A program made the position numbers and the translations under genes. From positions 62,001 to 126,000 of the forward strand of contig NZ_CALERY010000002.1 in NCBI RefSeq assembly GCF_937906905.1: DNA of 64,000 nt, given 5' to 3'. The DNA comes from an uncultured Helicobacter sp. GTDB lineage: Bacteria; Campylobacterota; Campylobacteria; Campylobacterales; Helicobacteraceae. Positions 1 to 9,295 of the stretch are shown one piece after another. Under the pieces are notes generated by a model, which searched no databases, was not told where the DNA came from, and saw only the letters and a program-made list of their open reading frames with translations. The stretch's first letter is position 1. Every line of letters starts with the position of its first letter.

Positions 1-223
1 TAGTAGCCTACGAAGCTTCCTTGCCACTGCGCAGAGCTCTGGCGAGCTTGGAGAGATTCTAGGGCTGTGCGCAAACTACTGCCAAAGCATGTATGAGCAG
101 CAAATTTCTAGAATGCTCGCGCTCATCGAGCCACTCTCTACAATCGCTATCGCGCTAGTGGTGGGCTGGCTGGCATTTGGGATATTTTTGCCTATTTGGG
201 AGCTTGGGAGTATCAATCTATGA
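1..223 (+). CDS. GspF/PilC-family inner-membrane protein, C-terminal fragment
   Basis: The reading frame is open from the left edge to a TGA at 221-223, so only the last ~73 residues are present. They contain a polar stretch with GELGEIL, then MYEQQISRMLALIEPLSTI, a hydrophobic segment, and the ending FLPIWELGSINL. The pattern of IEP followed by a last membrane helix and a terminal LPIW is typical of the polytopic GspF/PilC platform protein of type II secretion and type IV pilus machines. The stop overlaps the pdxA start by four bases (ATGA), implying translational coupling. A pseudopilin-like gene lies at 13139-13600, which makes a pseudopilus-type system plausible. Family assignment rests on the C-terminus only. 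Confidence 0.75.
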   Translation, partial: SSLRSFLATAQSSGELGEILGLCANYCQSMYEQQISRMLALIEPLSTIAIALVVGWLAFGIFLPIWELGSINL

Positions 224-1290
224 AGCATGCCATAAACCCTTGCACAAGCCCACAATCCAAACCACCAGAACTCAAAGCCAGCCAGCACACAAAGCGCACC
301 ATTGCCATTAGTATAGGCGATGTCAATGGCGTGGGCTGTGAGATTTTGCTGCGCTGCCTTGAGTGGCTACATACACATTGTGAGCCAATCATCTGCGCCC
401 ATCAAAGCATACTAGAATCCGCGCTGCAAACGCTTCAAGCCTTGGAAGCATACTCACCTAGCTTTTGTAGCACTTGTCGAGATTTGCTTGCGCACACGCA
501 CTTCTGCCCACCGCAATCCCCAGAATCCAGTTTCGCCCCCCATACCATTGCGCCTGCTATATCTGCGCCACCTACCATAGAGATTGGGCGTGTGAGCGCA
601 CAAAGTGGGGCATACAGCTTTGCAAGCTTCCAACAAGCCATTGCACTTGCGCAATCTCGCCAAGCCCATGCTATCGTAACTCTCCCTATCCACAAAGCCG
701 CGTGGCAAGCTGCTGGGGTGCATTATGCTGGGCATACAGAATATCTGCGCGCGTATTTCAAGCGCGATGTGCTTATGGTGCTGGGCTGTGAGCGCATGTT
801 TGTGGCGCTTTTTTGCGACCATGTGCCGCTAGCTCGTGTGAGCGCGATGATAGAGCCTAGCACATATCGAGATTTCTTGCTCACCCTCGCGCGCACACTA
901 CCACTAGATTCTAATAGCCAAGCTCTCGTGCTAGGCTTCAATCCGCATTGCGGTGATAATGGCGCAATCGGTGGCAAGGAAGACGCGCTCATTCAAGCAG
1001 CACTTACCCAAGCCAATACAATCCTAGGGCGCGAGACATTTGTAGGGGTCTGTCCGCCAGATAGCGCATTTACTCCAGCTATGCGATCGCGTTTTAGGGT
1101 GTTTGTCGCGCCTTATCATGACATCGGGCTTGCGCCACTTAAGGCGCTGTATTTTGAAGAGTCTATCAATATCAGCCTAAACCTCCCTATCGCGCGTAGC
1201 TCGGTGGATCATGGCGTGGCGTTTGATATCGCGTATCGTGGGTGTGCGAGTGTGCAGAGCTTCAAAAACGCCGTGCTATTTCACTGCTAG
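220..1290 (+). CDS. pdxA: 4-hydroxythreonine-4-phosphate dehydrogenase
   Basis: PdxA oxidises 4-phosphooxy-threonine with NAD in cytoplasmic pyridoxal-5'-phosphate synthesis. Family signatures are visible: SIGDVNGVGCEI near the N-terminus, metal-ligand histidines in AGHTEYL, CDHVPL and PYHDIGL, and SSVDHGVAFDIAY near the end. I chose the ATG at 220 because it overlaps the upstream stop as ATGA; an in-frame TTG at 196 lies inside the upstream gene. The protein is about 356 residues against roughly 310-330 for usual members, the excess being a low-conservation segment around residues 60-120 rich in CPPQSPESS-type sequence. The usual partner pdxJ is not in the window. The identification is secure. 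Confidence 0.93.
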   Translation: MKHAINPCTSPQSKPPELKASQHTKRTIAISIGDVNGVGCEILLRCLEWLHTHCEPIICAHQSILESALQTLQALEAYSPSFCSTCRDLLAHTHFCPPQSPESSFAPHTIAPAISAPPTIEIGRVSAQSGAYSFASFQQAIALAQSRQAHAIVTLPIHKAAWQAAGVHYAGHTEYLRAYFKRDVLMVLGCERMFVALFCDHVPLARVSAMIEPSTYRDFLLTLARTLPLDSNSQALVLGFNPHCGDNGAIGGKEDALIQAALTQANTILGRETFVGVCPPDSAFTPAMRSRFRVFVAPYHDIGLAPLKALYFEESINISLNLPIARSSVDHGVAFDIAYRGCASVQSFKNAVLFHC

Positions 1291-1307
1291 AATCTATGGA
1301 CTCTAGG

Positions 1308-1457
1308 CTAAAAAATCGTATAAATAAATGGCGCGATGGCAGAGCCTTTGGCAAGCACGATAAGCACACCAAGGAAAAGCATGACCAAAATCACTGGGAA
1401 AAGCCAGAATTTCTTACGCGCTTTGAGAAAGCTCCATAGCTCTTTGATGATACTCAT
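1308..1457 (-). CDS. Small DUF5989-like membrane protein of the carbamoyltransferase cassette
   Basis: A 49-residue ORF starts with ATG at 1457 behind AAGGAGCAGC, nine bases after the SxtJ-like stop. It begins MSIIKELWSFLKARKKFW, followed by one hydrophobic helix (FPVILVMLFLGVLIVLA) and a short tail ending FIYTIF. This size, the ELWxFL.xRKKxW start and the single helix match the small DUF5989 proteins that accompany SxtJ, carbamoyltransferase and SGNH-hydrolase genes in polysaccharide loci. Its biochemical role is unknown. Being last in the four-gene cassette with tight spacing argues that it is real despite its size. An ORF on the opposite strand here is only its shadow. Confidence 0.8.
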   Translation of the reverse strand: MSIIKELWSFLKARKKFWLFPVILVMLFLGVLIVLAKGSAIAPFIYTIF

Positions 1458-1466
1458 TGCTGCTCC

Positions 1467-1877
1467 TTAAAATTGATTTCTCATACTTGCAGGCTGGGAT
1501 TCTCGCACGATCAAGTAGCTATCAGCCGCCTTATCGTAGTGCGGAGCAAGCACATCGCGCTTAAATAGCCTAAATAGCAGCCCCACAGGACAAAATACCG
1601 CGACAAACAGCACAAGTAGCGTCGCCCTAGAGATACACCAGCCAAGCACGCTACCAAGCTTCACCTGCGCAATATATAGCGGCATGCTGGCTCTAGGGTA
1701 AAGCCACAAAAGCAGCGCAAGCAAAAGCCCGCAAATTGCCCAGATTCTATATGTATCGTGCAAAACCACACCACTTAGGACAAAAACCCCAAAAATCCCC
1801 GCCCAAATCCCAAGAAATACACGCAAATCACGCGTTGTGGTTGATTTGGGCTTTAATATCGCAGAATCTAAACTCAT
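1467..1877 (-). CDS. SxtJ-family membrane protein
   Basis: A 136-residue protein with three or four hydrophobic segments (WAGIFGVFVLSGVVL, IWAICGLLLALLLWLYP, LGWCISRATLLVLFVAVF) and a conserved-looking tail with RLFKRDVLAPHYDKAADSY. The arrangement resembles the SxtJ family, named from saxitoxin clusters and common beside carbamoyltransferase genes. Function is not established; a role in modifying or moving carbamoylated sugar intermediates is inference. The start has AAGGAATGAT just upstream and lies one base after the SGNH gene stop, indicating one transcript and coupled translation. Confidence 0.75.
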   Translation of the reverse strand: MSLDSAILKPKSTTTRDLRVFLGIWAGIFGVFVLSGVVLHDTYRIWAICGLLLALLLWLYPRASMPLYIAQVKLGSVLGWCISRATLLVLFVAVFCPVGLLFRLFKRDVLAPHYDKAADSYLIVRESQPASMRNQF

Positions 1878-1878
1878 A

Positions 1879-3231
1879 TCATTCCTTAGTCGTTAAAAAT
1901 TTTGCAAGCTCTGGGGCAAGCTTGCGCGCGATTTGCTCATTTGCCAACGCATTTGGGTGCATATCGCATGGGTGTAGGGCATATTTTTCTCTCTGCGTTT
2001 TGTAGTTTTCTAGTAGCTGGCTTACCAGCAAATGTGGCAAAGAAGCAGATTCTAGCCATTTGGTAATCGCAGCAGATTCTAGGCGTTCGTTTTCCATAGA
2101 TTTGGCATGCTCGTCCCAAAGTAGCAAAATCAAAGGAGAATCTAGACGAGAAGCAAGCTCATCTTGCAAAGTAGAGAGAATTGCAAAATACAGCGCATTG
2201 TATGATTGGTCATAACTATAGCTTGGTTGCAGGAGCTTGAATAAATAGCTCCTGCTTACGCGAGATAGGATCTTGATTTTTATATTTGCGCCTAGGCGCT
2301 CTAGGTGAGATTCTATGCGATTATTCCAGATGACTTTGGTGTCGCTTGGCGCGCTAGATTCTGCACTACTTACTATGGAAAACCTGGGTGCAGGTGTGCC
2401 TCTCTCCCACTCTGAAAATCCATTTGCTCGCTCGATATGCCCCGGCAAGCTTTCATATATGCTTACTATGGATTTGCACTCTTGCGCGCTGGATTGCAGC
2501 ATAGACTCTACTTCGCCACTTTGGAGCAGAGCCAAGGCTTGATGAGGTCCATAGCCATGGAAGCCAAAGTTATAAATTCTCACATTTTTGTTTATGTTAG
2601 CCTTAGTGTTTAGAATCTCACCAACATAGTGTGGGAGAGTTTGAGTGTCTTCGACTCCCTCGCCAATTGTGAAGCTATCACCAAAAAACAGCACACACAC
2701 TCCATCTCCTGCTTGGCTGGAATTTTGATTACTGGGTGTGATTCTCCAGCCAAATTCATCAGTGTGGTAAGTTACCTGATAGACACTATCCCCGTTTGCC
2801 GTGCGCTTATGCGCAGTTGCAGCGACATTTGGCTTTCCTTTATAGCCTGTAATAAGGCTTGGGGTGAAATAATCACTCCCATAAGTCCCCTCTGTATGCA
2901 CATTGCAGGTCGTGCTAGATTCTGGATTTTTAGCTTTTGTGAGCGCATAAAATCCATACACTTCCCCAGCAGCCAAGCAAAGTGGTAACGCACTAAAATA
3001 GGCAAAAGCAAGCTTCATGCCCTGTGAATTTGAGCGCCACGCAATATAAATACATATCCCAGCACCCACAAGCGCTATCCACACAAATGGCAAAATCGTG
3101 CTAATCCCCAAGCGGTTTGCAAGCGTTGAATCAAGCTTTAGCACCGCTATACTAAATACCATAAAACCTAGAACCCACAGAATAGCTCGTATGAGCCTAT
3201 TTTGCAATAATCGCTTACAAACTTCTTTCAT
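1879..3231 (-). CDS. Membrane-anchored SGNH/GDSL-type hydrolase
   Basis: About 450 residues. The N-terminus carries hydrophobic helices (LIRAILWVLGFMVFSIAVL, ILPFVWIALVGAGICIYIAW, LAFAYFSALPLCLAAGEVYGF), then an extracytoplasmic domain. FFGDSFTIGEG is the nucleophile block (GDS) of SGNH hydrolases, and CDMHPNALANEQIA near the C-terminus is the DxxH block, so the catalytic Ser, Asp and His are present. I chose ATG 3231 because AAAGGAGTGGAG stands directly before it; a longer frame would overlap the carbamoyltransferase. Such enzymes add or remove acyl groups on surface glycans. It is second in the carbamoyltransferase cassette; the substrate is not evident. Confidence 0.85.
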   Translation of the reverse strand: MKEVCKRLLQNRLIRAILWVLGFMVFSIAVLKLDSTLANRLGISTILPFVWIALVGAGICIYIAWRSNSQGMKLAFAYFSALPLCLAAGEVYGFYALTKAKNPESSTTCNVHTEGTYGSDYFTPSLITGYKGKPNVAATAHKRTANGDSVYQVTYHTDEFGWRITPSNQNSSQAGDGVCVLFFGDSFTIGEGVEDTQTLPHYVGEILNTKANINKNVRIYNFGFHGYGPHQALALLQSGEVESMLQSSAQECKSIVSIYESLPGHIERANGFSEWERGTPAPRFSIVSSAESSAPSDTKVIWNNRIESHLERLGANIKIKILSRVSRSYLFKLLQPSYSYDQSYNALYFAILSTLQDELASRLDSPLILLLWDEHAKSMENERLESAAITKWLESASLPHLLVSQLLENYKTQREKYALHPCDMHPNALANEQIARKLAPELAKFLTTKE

Positions 3232-3250
3232 CTCCACTCCTTTTGGTAGT

Positions 3251-5388
3251 TTAATCAAGCTCATATTTGTCTTTGATACCGCGATAGCGCGCGAGTAGCT
3301 GTGGATTCTGGTGCTCTTTATAGAGCAGGAAATCCTCAACCCACAGCACATCTATTTCTGTTCCCATAAAGCAGGCGAAGCTATCTAGTGGCGAGCACAC
3401 CATAGGCTCTCCGCGCACATTAAAGCTCGTATTTATCAGCACAGGCACTCCTGTGCGCTTGGCAAACTCCTCTATAAGCGCGTAGTAGCGGGGATTGGTC
3501 GCAGCACTCACACTTTGGATTCTGGCGGAATAATCCACATGCGTAACGCTTGGGATCTCGCTACGCACGACATTAAGCTTCTCAATCCCAAAAAGCGCCT
3601 CTTGCTCATGAGTAAGTGCAAAGCATTTTTCACGCTTCACAGGTGCGACTAGTAGCATATATGGGCTAGGGTAGTCCAGCTCAAACCACTCTGCTATGGC
3701 GCTCTCTAGCACGCTTGGGGCAAATGGACGAAAAGACTCTCGGTATTTGATTTTTAGATTCATTGTTTTTTGCATGGTGGTGTTGCGCGGGTCGCCCAGG
3801 ATTGAGCGTGCCCCAAGCGCCCTAGGACCAAACTCACACCGCCCCTGGTGAAACCCCACGACCTTACCCTGCGCCAGTAGCTCTGCTACGACTTCTTTCG
3901 CACGGCAGAATTCTATATACTCATACACAGCCCCCGCAGAATCCAAGCTTTGGCGCACCTCATCGTTTGTATAGCTTAGCCCAAGATAGCTGCCTTTCAT
4001 GGAGTCATTCATAGAATTTTGCATGGAGTCTTGCGCGACAAAATTCTCTGGCACAGAGTTGCTATTTACTCTGTTTGCGATTCTTGGCTTGCCGCATTCC
4101 ATATAGTAGTAGCTTAGCGCGCACCCAAGCGCACTTCCAGCATCGCCGCTGGCTGGCTGGATCCAGAGATTATCGAGTATCCCCTCTTCTACGCAGAGCT
4201 TTTGGTAGATTTTGCCATTGCCCACGCAGTTTAGCGCGACACCGCCGCTAAGTGTTAGATTGCGGCTATTGGTAAGCTTAAGTGCAGTGCGCGAGAGGGA
4301 GAGCATAATCTCCTCTGTTATAGCTTGCAGGCTCGCAGCGATATCCATATGCACCTGCGTGAGCTTAGATTCTGGCGCTCGCTGCACCCCGCCAAAAAGC
4401 CCATCAAACTTCGCATTTGTCATTCTAAGCCCATAGGTATAAGAGAAATACTCCATATTAAGCGCGAAACTACCATCAGGCTTAATGTCAATCAAATGCT
4501 GCTTAATCGTATCGACAAAGCGCGGCGTGCCATAGGGAGCTAGCCCCATGACCTTATACTCACCAGAATTTACCTTAAACCCAAGATAATAGGTGAAAGC
4601 AGAGTAAAGCAATCCTAGCGAGTGTGGGAAATGCAGCTCTTTTAGAATCTCTATGTGATTATCCATGCCTTTAGCGATGGTCGTGGTGCTCCACTCGCCT
4701 ATGCCATCGAGGCTTAGAATCGCGCTTTGCGCAAAAGGACTTGGAAAAAACGCGCTGCTGCAGTGGCTCAAATGGTGCTCACAGAAATGTAGATTCTCTA
4801 GCACTTTTTTCTTAAAGGCTTTGGCGCGGGACTTGGGCGCGTGAGGGTAGAGCTGGATATAGAGAGATTCTAGCTCCCTTGCGATGGTTTCTTTCAAAAA
4901 AAGCTTGGTAGAGAGCCACACAGGGATAGCACGGATAAAGCTTAGAAAGCCTCGCGGTGCAGTGGCGAAGTAGGTCTCAAGCAAACGCTCAAATGTCAAA
5001 AACGGCTTGTCATAGAAGACAAAGCTATCAAAGCTCTCCAAACTCCACGCATTTTGACTATCTTGATTCTGGGCGAGAGATGTTTGGGCTTGCAATGTAG
5101 AATCTAATGTGGCAGAGGACTTTGGGCTAGATTGTGTGGATTTCGCAGGAGCTAGATTTTGGAGAGATGATTTGACGCAATTATTTTCGCCCCCCCCCCC
5201 GTATTGGCATTAGACACTACTTGCGAGTTAAGAAATGCGAGTGCTTTGGCGATAGAATCTCTAGGAAATGTGCTATCAGCTTTCACGCGAGAGAGCCGCT
5301 CCTCTTGCAATGCAAAAAGAATATCACTATTCTCCAGCACAGCAATCGCACTATCATGGTAGTAGGCAGAAATCCCTAGAATCCTCAT
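3251..5388 (-). CDS. Phase-variable carbamoyltransferase (NodU/TobZ/CmcH family), frame-shifted OFF in this sequence
   Basis: Two ORFs together form one gene. The first (5388-5152) encodes MRILGISAYYHDSAIAVL, the family N-terminus, and stops after 78 codons. The second continues with FVFYDKPFLTFERLLETY, CEHHLSHCSSAFFPSPF, LSGGVALNCVGNGK and CEFGPRALGARSILGDPRNT, all conserved carbamoyltransferase blocks. They are separated by C11 at 5190-5200 (G11 on the coding strand). With G11 the frame ends at TAG; G12 or G9 joins both parts into about 712 residues. The tract lies in an extra linker absent from usual members. The family transfers carbamoyl from carbamoyl phosphate through a carbamoyl-adenylate. 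The target is probably a surface sugar, by context with SGNH and SxtJ genes. A homopolymer sequencing error is the main alternative to OFF status. Confidence 0.9.
5190..5200. repeat. C11 homopolymer (contingency tract) in the carbamoyltransferase gene
   Basis: Eleven consecutive C on the given strand, G on the coding strand. Slipped-strand mispairing here would switch the carbamoyltransferase. Codon arithmetic gives OFF at 10 and 11, ON at 9 and 12. Confidence 0.95.
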
Positions 5389-5543
5389 ACTCTCTCCTTA
5401 TATTTTTAGGGGCTCGTGGTAAATATTGTCATAATAATTTGTCTTAGGTGGCGGGATTATAGCCAAGCGTGCTTAGATTCGCTTTAAGCAAGAATGCAAG
5501 TGCGCTTAGCTAGAATCCACTGCAAAATCAAGCTAAATAAGTA

Positions 5544-5560
5544 GGCGAGATAGTCTCGCC
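5544..5560. other. Short perfect hairpin upstream of hemE
   Basis: GGCGAGA TAG TCTCGCC forms a 7-bp stem with a 3-nt loop, 37 bases before the hemE ATG. It has no T run on either side. It could be a weak terminator or part of the hemE leader; no function is shown. TACAAT just downstream (5568-5573) resembles a -10 box, but its spacing to the start is too short to be convincing. Confidence 0.3.
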
Positions 5561-5597
5561 CCACACTACAATCACCCCAGAATCACAAGGAGCGCAC

Positions 5598-6641
5598 ATG
5601 ATATTTATCGATGCAGCACTGCGTAAGCCCACACCATACACACCTATCTGGCTTATGCGCCAAGCAGGCAGGTATCTAAGCGAGTATAGAGAAAGCCGCA
5701 AGCGTGCAGGAAGCTTCCTAGAGCTCTGCCAGAATGTAGAGCTCGCCACAGAAGTAACACTCCAGCCTATCGAAATCCTAGATGTAGATGCGGCGATTTT
5801 GTTTAGTGATATTTTGGTGCTGCCTATGGCTATGGGGCTAGAGCTGGAGTTTGTCGCTGGGGAGGGACCGCGATTTCCCCACCCTACGCGCGATGCACGC
5901 GCTATCGCTGCGCTAAAAAGCAGCGTGCAAAATGAGCTAAGCTATGTCTATGACACAATCTCAAGCGTGCGTGCCAAGCTACCAAAAGATAAGGCGCTTA
6001 TAGGATTCTGTGGGGCGCCATGGACGCTAGCCACCTACATGATCGAGGGACAAGGGAGCAAAACCTACACAGAGTCCAAGCGCTTGCTCTACACTGATCC
6101 GCAGCTTCTTCACACCCTGCTAGAGAAAATCACACGCGAGCTCATCGCCTATCTGCGCGCCCAGATTCTCGCAGGAGCAAATGCAGTGCAGATATTTGAC
6201 AGCTGGGCAGGGGCGCTCGCACCTCGAGCGTATGTGGAGTTTGGATTTCGCTATATGTGTGATATCGCGCGCGCAGTCAAAGAGGAGTTTCCGCACATTC
6301 CTGTGCTGCTTTTTCCTAAGGGTGTGGGCGCGTTTCTCGAGGAGCTGCGCTATGAGGCAGATATGTGCGGGGCAAATTTCGATGTGTTTGGCGTGGATTG
6401 GGGTGTGGGAATGTCTCGTGCTAAACATATCCTAGGCGATCGTTTCGTCCTGCAAGGCAATCTCGAGCCAGCCCTACTCTATAATCGTATGGCTATGGAA
6501 GAGGGTGTGGAGGAAATCGTGCGTATCATGGGGAAAAACGGCGGGCATATCTTCAACCTAGGTCATGGCATGCTCCCAGATCTCCCACGCGAAAATGCAA
6601 TCGCACTTGTGCAAATGGTGCGCGAGAAGACAAAACGATAA
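5598..6641 (+). CDS. hemE: Uroporphyrinogen decarboxylase
   Basis: HemE decarboxylates the four acetate side chains of uroporphyrinogen III to give coproporphyrinogen III in cytoplasmic haem synthesis. The N-terminus carries PIWLMRQAGRYLSEYR, the active-site arginine block of the family, and residues near 140 read GFCGAPWTLATYMIEG. GNLEPALL and FNLGHGMLP are near the C-terminus. The length of 347 residues is normal. The ATG follows AAGGAGCGCAC, a good ribosome site. It stands alone between the divergent carbamoyltransferase cassette and a tRNA gene on the other strand. Confidence 0.97.
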   Translation: MIFIDAALRKPTPYTPIWLMRQAGRYLSEYRESRKRAGSFLELCQNVELATEVTLQPIEILDVDAAILFSDILVLPMAMGLELEFVAGEGPRFPHPTRDARAIAALKSSVQNELSYVYDTISSVRAKLPKDKALIGFCGAPWTLATYMIEGQGSKTYTESKRLLYTDPQLLHTLLEKITRELIAYLRAQILAGANAVQIFDSWAGALAPRAYVEFGFRYMCDIARAVKEEFPHIPVLLFPKGVGAFLEELRYEADMCGANFDVFGVDWGVGMSRAKHILGDRFVLQGNLEPALLYNRMAMEEGVEEIVRIMGKNGGHIFNLGHGMLPDLPRENAIALVQMVREKTKR

Positions 6642-6708
6642 GCATTATCCGCCAGAGACAGGGCTGCTAGATTCTGTGATTTGGATTTATGGGGATAGAA
6701 GTAGAAAG

Positions 6709-6784
6709 TGGTGGACGCGCAGAGGATCGAACTCTGGACCCACTGATTAAGAGTCAGTTGCTCTACCAGCTGAGCTACGCGTCC
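6709..6784 (-). tRNA. tRNA-Lys (anticodon CUU)
   Basis: Read on the minus strand the sequence folds as a full cloverleaf. The acceptor stem GGACGCG pairs with CGCGTCC, the D arm contains GCTCAGCTGGTAGAGC, the anticodon stem ACTGA/TCAGT encloses CTCTTAA, and the T arm contains CAGAG TTCGATC CTCTG. The anticodon CUU reads AAG. The CCA end is encoded. The gene is convergent with hemE. Confidence 0.96.
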
Positions 6785-6857
6785 GCAGGGCGCAATTATA
6801 GCAGAAATCTCAAAAATCGCACCAAAAGGGCGCGACTTACCTCCCTTTTTACTTGCC

Positions 6858-8614
6858 CTAGCGGATACGGAAAACATAGCTCTGGGCTGGGAGGCGGTAA
6901 GGGTTGCCATAGTTGCTTAAAGGGTGGGAGATATGGCAATCTTGCAAAAGCTTTGCCCCTATGCTCATAAGCGTGTATTGTGGGAAATAGGGGTGGTTGC
7001 TTGTTTTGAATAGTAGCTCGTGGCTAGATTCTAGCTCTGCAATCCTAGAATCTAGCACACCTACATCGCTAAGTGCTGTGATAACGAGCAAGTCGCTAGA
7101 ATCTGGCGTGCGCACTTCCTTGGAGTTGAAAAAGCTTAGTGGTGATTTGGGATCTAGGGTGAAGTTTTTGCCATTTGGCTCTTTACTAGCGATGTCAAAA
7201 TTATACACGCCATACACACTGGGTAAAATATTGAAAAATGCCCCATAACTCCAACTACCATAGTAAAGATCTCGCCCACGCCCAAAGCCTTCAAAGTAGA
7301 TAGTCGTGTGAGAATGGTTGCGAATATAGTCTGCCAAGAAGCTCATTGTATCGTTGATATTGCGATTTTGGGCTTTATTGAGCGTTAGATAGTGAATGCC
7401 TAGTGGCACGCTTGAGGTGCAGAGAATAAAGCCTGTAAATGCTAGCACAAGATTTCTAGCGAGCTTTTCTAGGCGTGTGAAGTTGTGATTAGCAAGGAAA
7501 AAGAGCAGATAGAGAGCGGCTAAAATATTTGCAGGCATGAAATAATGAAAGCTCCCCATGCCAAGCACAAGAAATGCCCCCATATAGCCAAGCGCGATGA
7601 GTGCCAAAGAGTCCCAAAACACATTAACCTCCGCCTCGCCAGAAAGTAGCGATCGCACACGCAGCACCATAATCACAGGGAGTGCGAGACTTAGGAATGG
7701 TGCGCTAAGGAATAGCACGATGATTGTGCGAAGCGGAGAGAATACCTCGACCGCACTTGCATAGTTATTTTGCGCACCATGCGTGGCGAGTGCATAGACA
7801 AGCAAAAATACCACACCAGAGAGCATAAGCAGACTATCAAAGATAATTATGCGCTTAGAGAGTGAGCATTTCTCTAGGGAGTTTGCGCGGCGTTTCTGGG
7901 CAAGATAGGAGAGCGCTACATGCAAAAATCCAAAGCCAGAGATGATGATAAAGGACACTTCTTTAAGATAAATAACAGCATTGCCAAACACTAGCGCCAA
8001 TGCACCAAGCCCTAAGATTTTCCAAGAGCGCTTGCTATCTGCGCTAGATTCTGCTTTCGCATCTAGCCGATACACTCCAAAGCAGCAGCATAAAAATAGT
8101 AGCATAAACATCGTTTGTGTCGTCTCTGGGAAGACGATTTCTACAAGTAGCTTAGTATAACCAGCACTTAGCACGATACAGATAAGCATTACCAGCGACC
8201 ACCATGCCCTAGCCCCACTCATGCGCGCTAGATAGATAAAACAGAGCGAAAACACCACAAGCACGCAGGCATTGCCTAGCATAAAGGCATAGGGGCTTAG
8301 AGAAAATTGCGCGATTAAGGCGAGATTCCACCCAGCAAAGGGAAAAAATCGCTTCATATCTGTGTCAAGCCCGTGCCACGCGCTTTTGGATTCTAACAAC
8401 TGCTGATAGAAAGAAATGCTATCGCCATTTAGCATAGGGAAAGCAGAGTCCGCGATGATAAAACAAGCATAGGGCAAGAGAAACAGAGCAAATACGATAT
8501 AAAACCAGCGTGGGTAGGGGGCTGGATTGTGGGAGGCGTTGGAGTTACTAGGGGTATAGCTTAGGTGGGCGTTATTCCCCCCCCCCCCCTAATCGCGTTT
8601 AGTGGTGTTGTCAT
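6858..8614 (-). CDS. Phase-variable polytopic membrane protein, GT-C-like, OFF in this sequence
   Basis: The best start is ATG 8614 behind AAAGGACAAGT. After eight codons the frame enters G13 (C13 at 8577-8589), which shifts it to an early stop. Adding one G (or losing two) joins it to the long downstream frame, giving about 585 residues. The long part has about ten hydrophobic segments and a short loop PMLNGDSISFYQQLLES after the first helix, followed by FFPFAGWNLALI. An acidic loop after helix 1 is seen in GT-C glycosyltransferases, but I see no diagnostic family motif, so the function stays open. The intervening codons are free of stops in the ON frame, which supports a genuine switch. Confidence 0.75.
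8577..8589. repeat. C13 homopolymer near the start of the GT-C-like gene
   Basis: Thirteen C on the given strand (G on the coding strand), starting right after codon 8 plus one base. 13 gives a premature stop; 14 or 11 restores the full frame. Confidence 0.95.
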
Positions 8615-8644
8615 ACTTGTCCTTTGTGGTGAGATTGAGTTATG

Positions 8645-9295
8645 CTATCTAGTGCGGCGTTTGCGCGTGCGAGATAGGCGGTAGATAGCACTTGGCTTAT
8701 CTTCATACAGCCCCCTAGAATCTAGGGCGATAATATCAGCTACTTGCAGGGCAAACTCTAGGGAAAATGGCTCTTTGGTGCGATTGGCAGAGGTGGAGTA
8801 AAGCCCCCCAAAATAGCGCAAAAACTCCCTATGTAAAGGGTCTTTAACAACGCGGAAGGATTTTTTATTAGGCAGGATAGTGCTTATCTTGCTTGCTTGG
8901 CGGATAAAGCGTTTATGCGCGTTTGGGACTCGGCTACATCGCATAAGATCAGCAAAGCTCCCAAAGGTGCGTAGGATCTCTTGGTCTTCTTGGCGGTTTT
9001 TGGCGCGATTGAGCCTGCGCTTATCGAGTGAGAGAAAGCCCGCGGTAGTGTCAGTTTGCGCCAAAATAATTGGCGAAAAATCTCGCACTTCCTTGCTAGC
9101 AAAGTGCTTAAGCCACGCGTAAGCGAGATCTCCGCGATACCACAGGCTAAATTTAAGCGCGCAAGATAGCTCTAGCCGCACAAAGCCCCTTTGGATTAGC
9201 AGGCACTCTAGCTGCTTGCAGCTATGCGCTTTGCGCTGCCCTAGCTGACTTGGGCGTTGCGCGTATTTTTCGCGCTGCTCTGTATCTACGCTCAA
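8645..9295 (-). CDS. Sua5/YciO/YrdC-like protein
   Basis: The core from about residue 75 reads [13 protein letters not shown], then [19 protein letters not shown] and [14 protein letters not shown], the pattern of the Sua5/YrdC fold, which in full-length members makes threonylcarbamoyl-AMP for the t6A modification of tRNA. Campylobacterota members are often short, about 140-150 residues. Here the frame starts with TTG 9295, overlapping the carB stop as TTGA, giving 216 residues. The first ~70 residues are not family-like. A GTG just before [15 protein letters not shown], with AAGGA ahead of it, would give the usual length. The family is likely; the start is undecided. Confidence 0.7.
   Translation of the reverse strand: MSVDTEQREKYAQRPSQLGQRKAHSCKQLECLLIQRGFVRLELSCALKFSLWYRGDLAYAWLKHFASKEVRDFSPIILAQTDTTAGFLSLDKRRLNRAKNRQEDQEILRTFGSFADLMRCSRVPNAHKRFIRQASKISTILPNKKSFRVVKDPLHREFLRYFGGLYSTSANRTKEPFSLEFALQVADIIALDSRGLYEDKPSAIYRLSRTRKRRTR

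Noticed and set aside
435..822. Minus-strand ORFs within pdxA
   Set aside because: Shadows of a conserved enzyme gene with no start signals.
1242..1439. A 65-codon plus-strand ORF after pdxA
   Set aside because: It is antisense to the DUF5989-like gene, which has a better ribosome site and recognisable features.
3251..5095. A separate 614-residue carbamoyltransferase starting at TTG 5095
   Set aside because: It lacks the conserved N-terminal block, which lies in the upstream frame just before the C11 tract; one frame-shifted gene explains both.
8645..9295. Sua5-like gene as a decayed fragment
   Set aside because: The core motifs are intact and short members are normal in Campylobacterota; only the start codon is uncertain.
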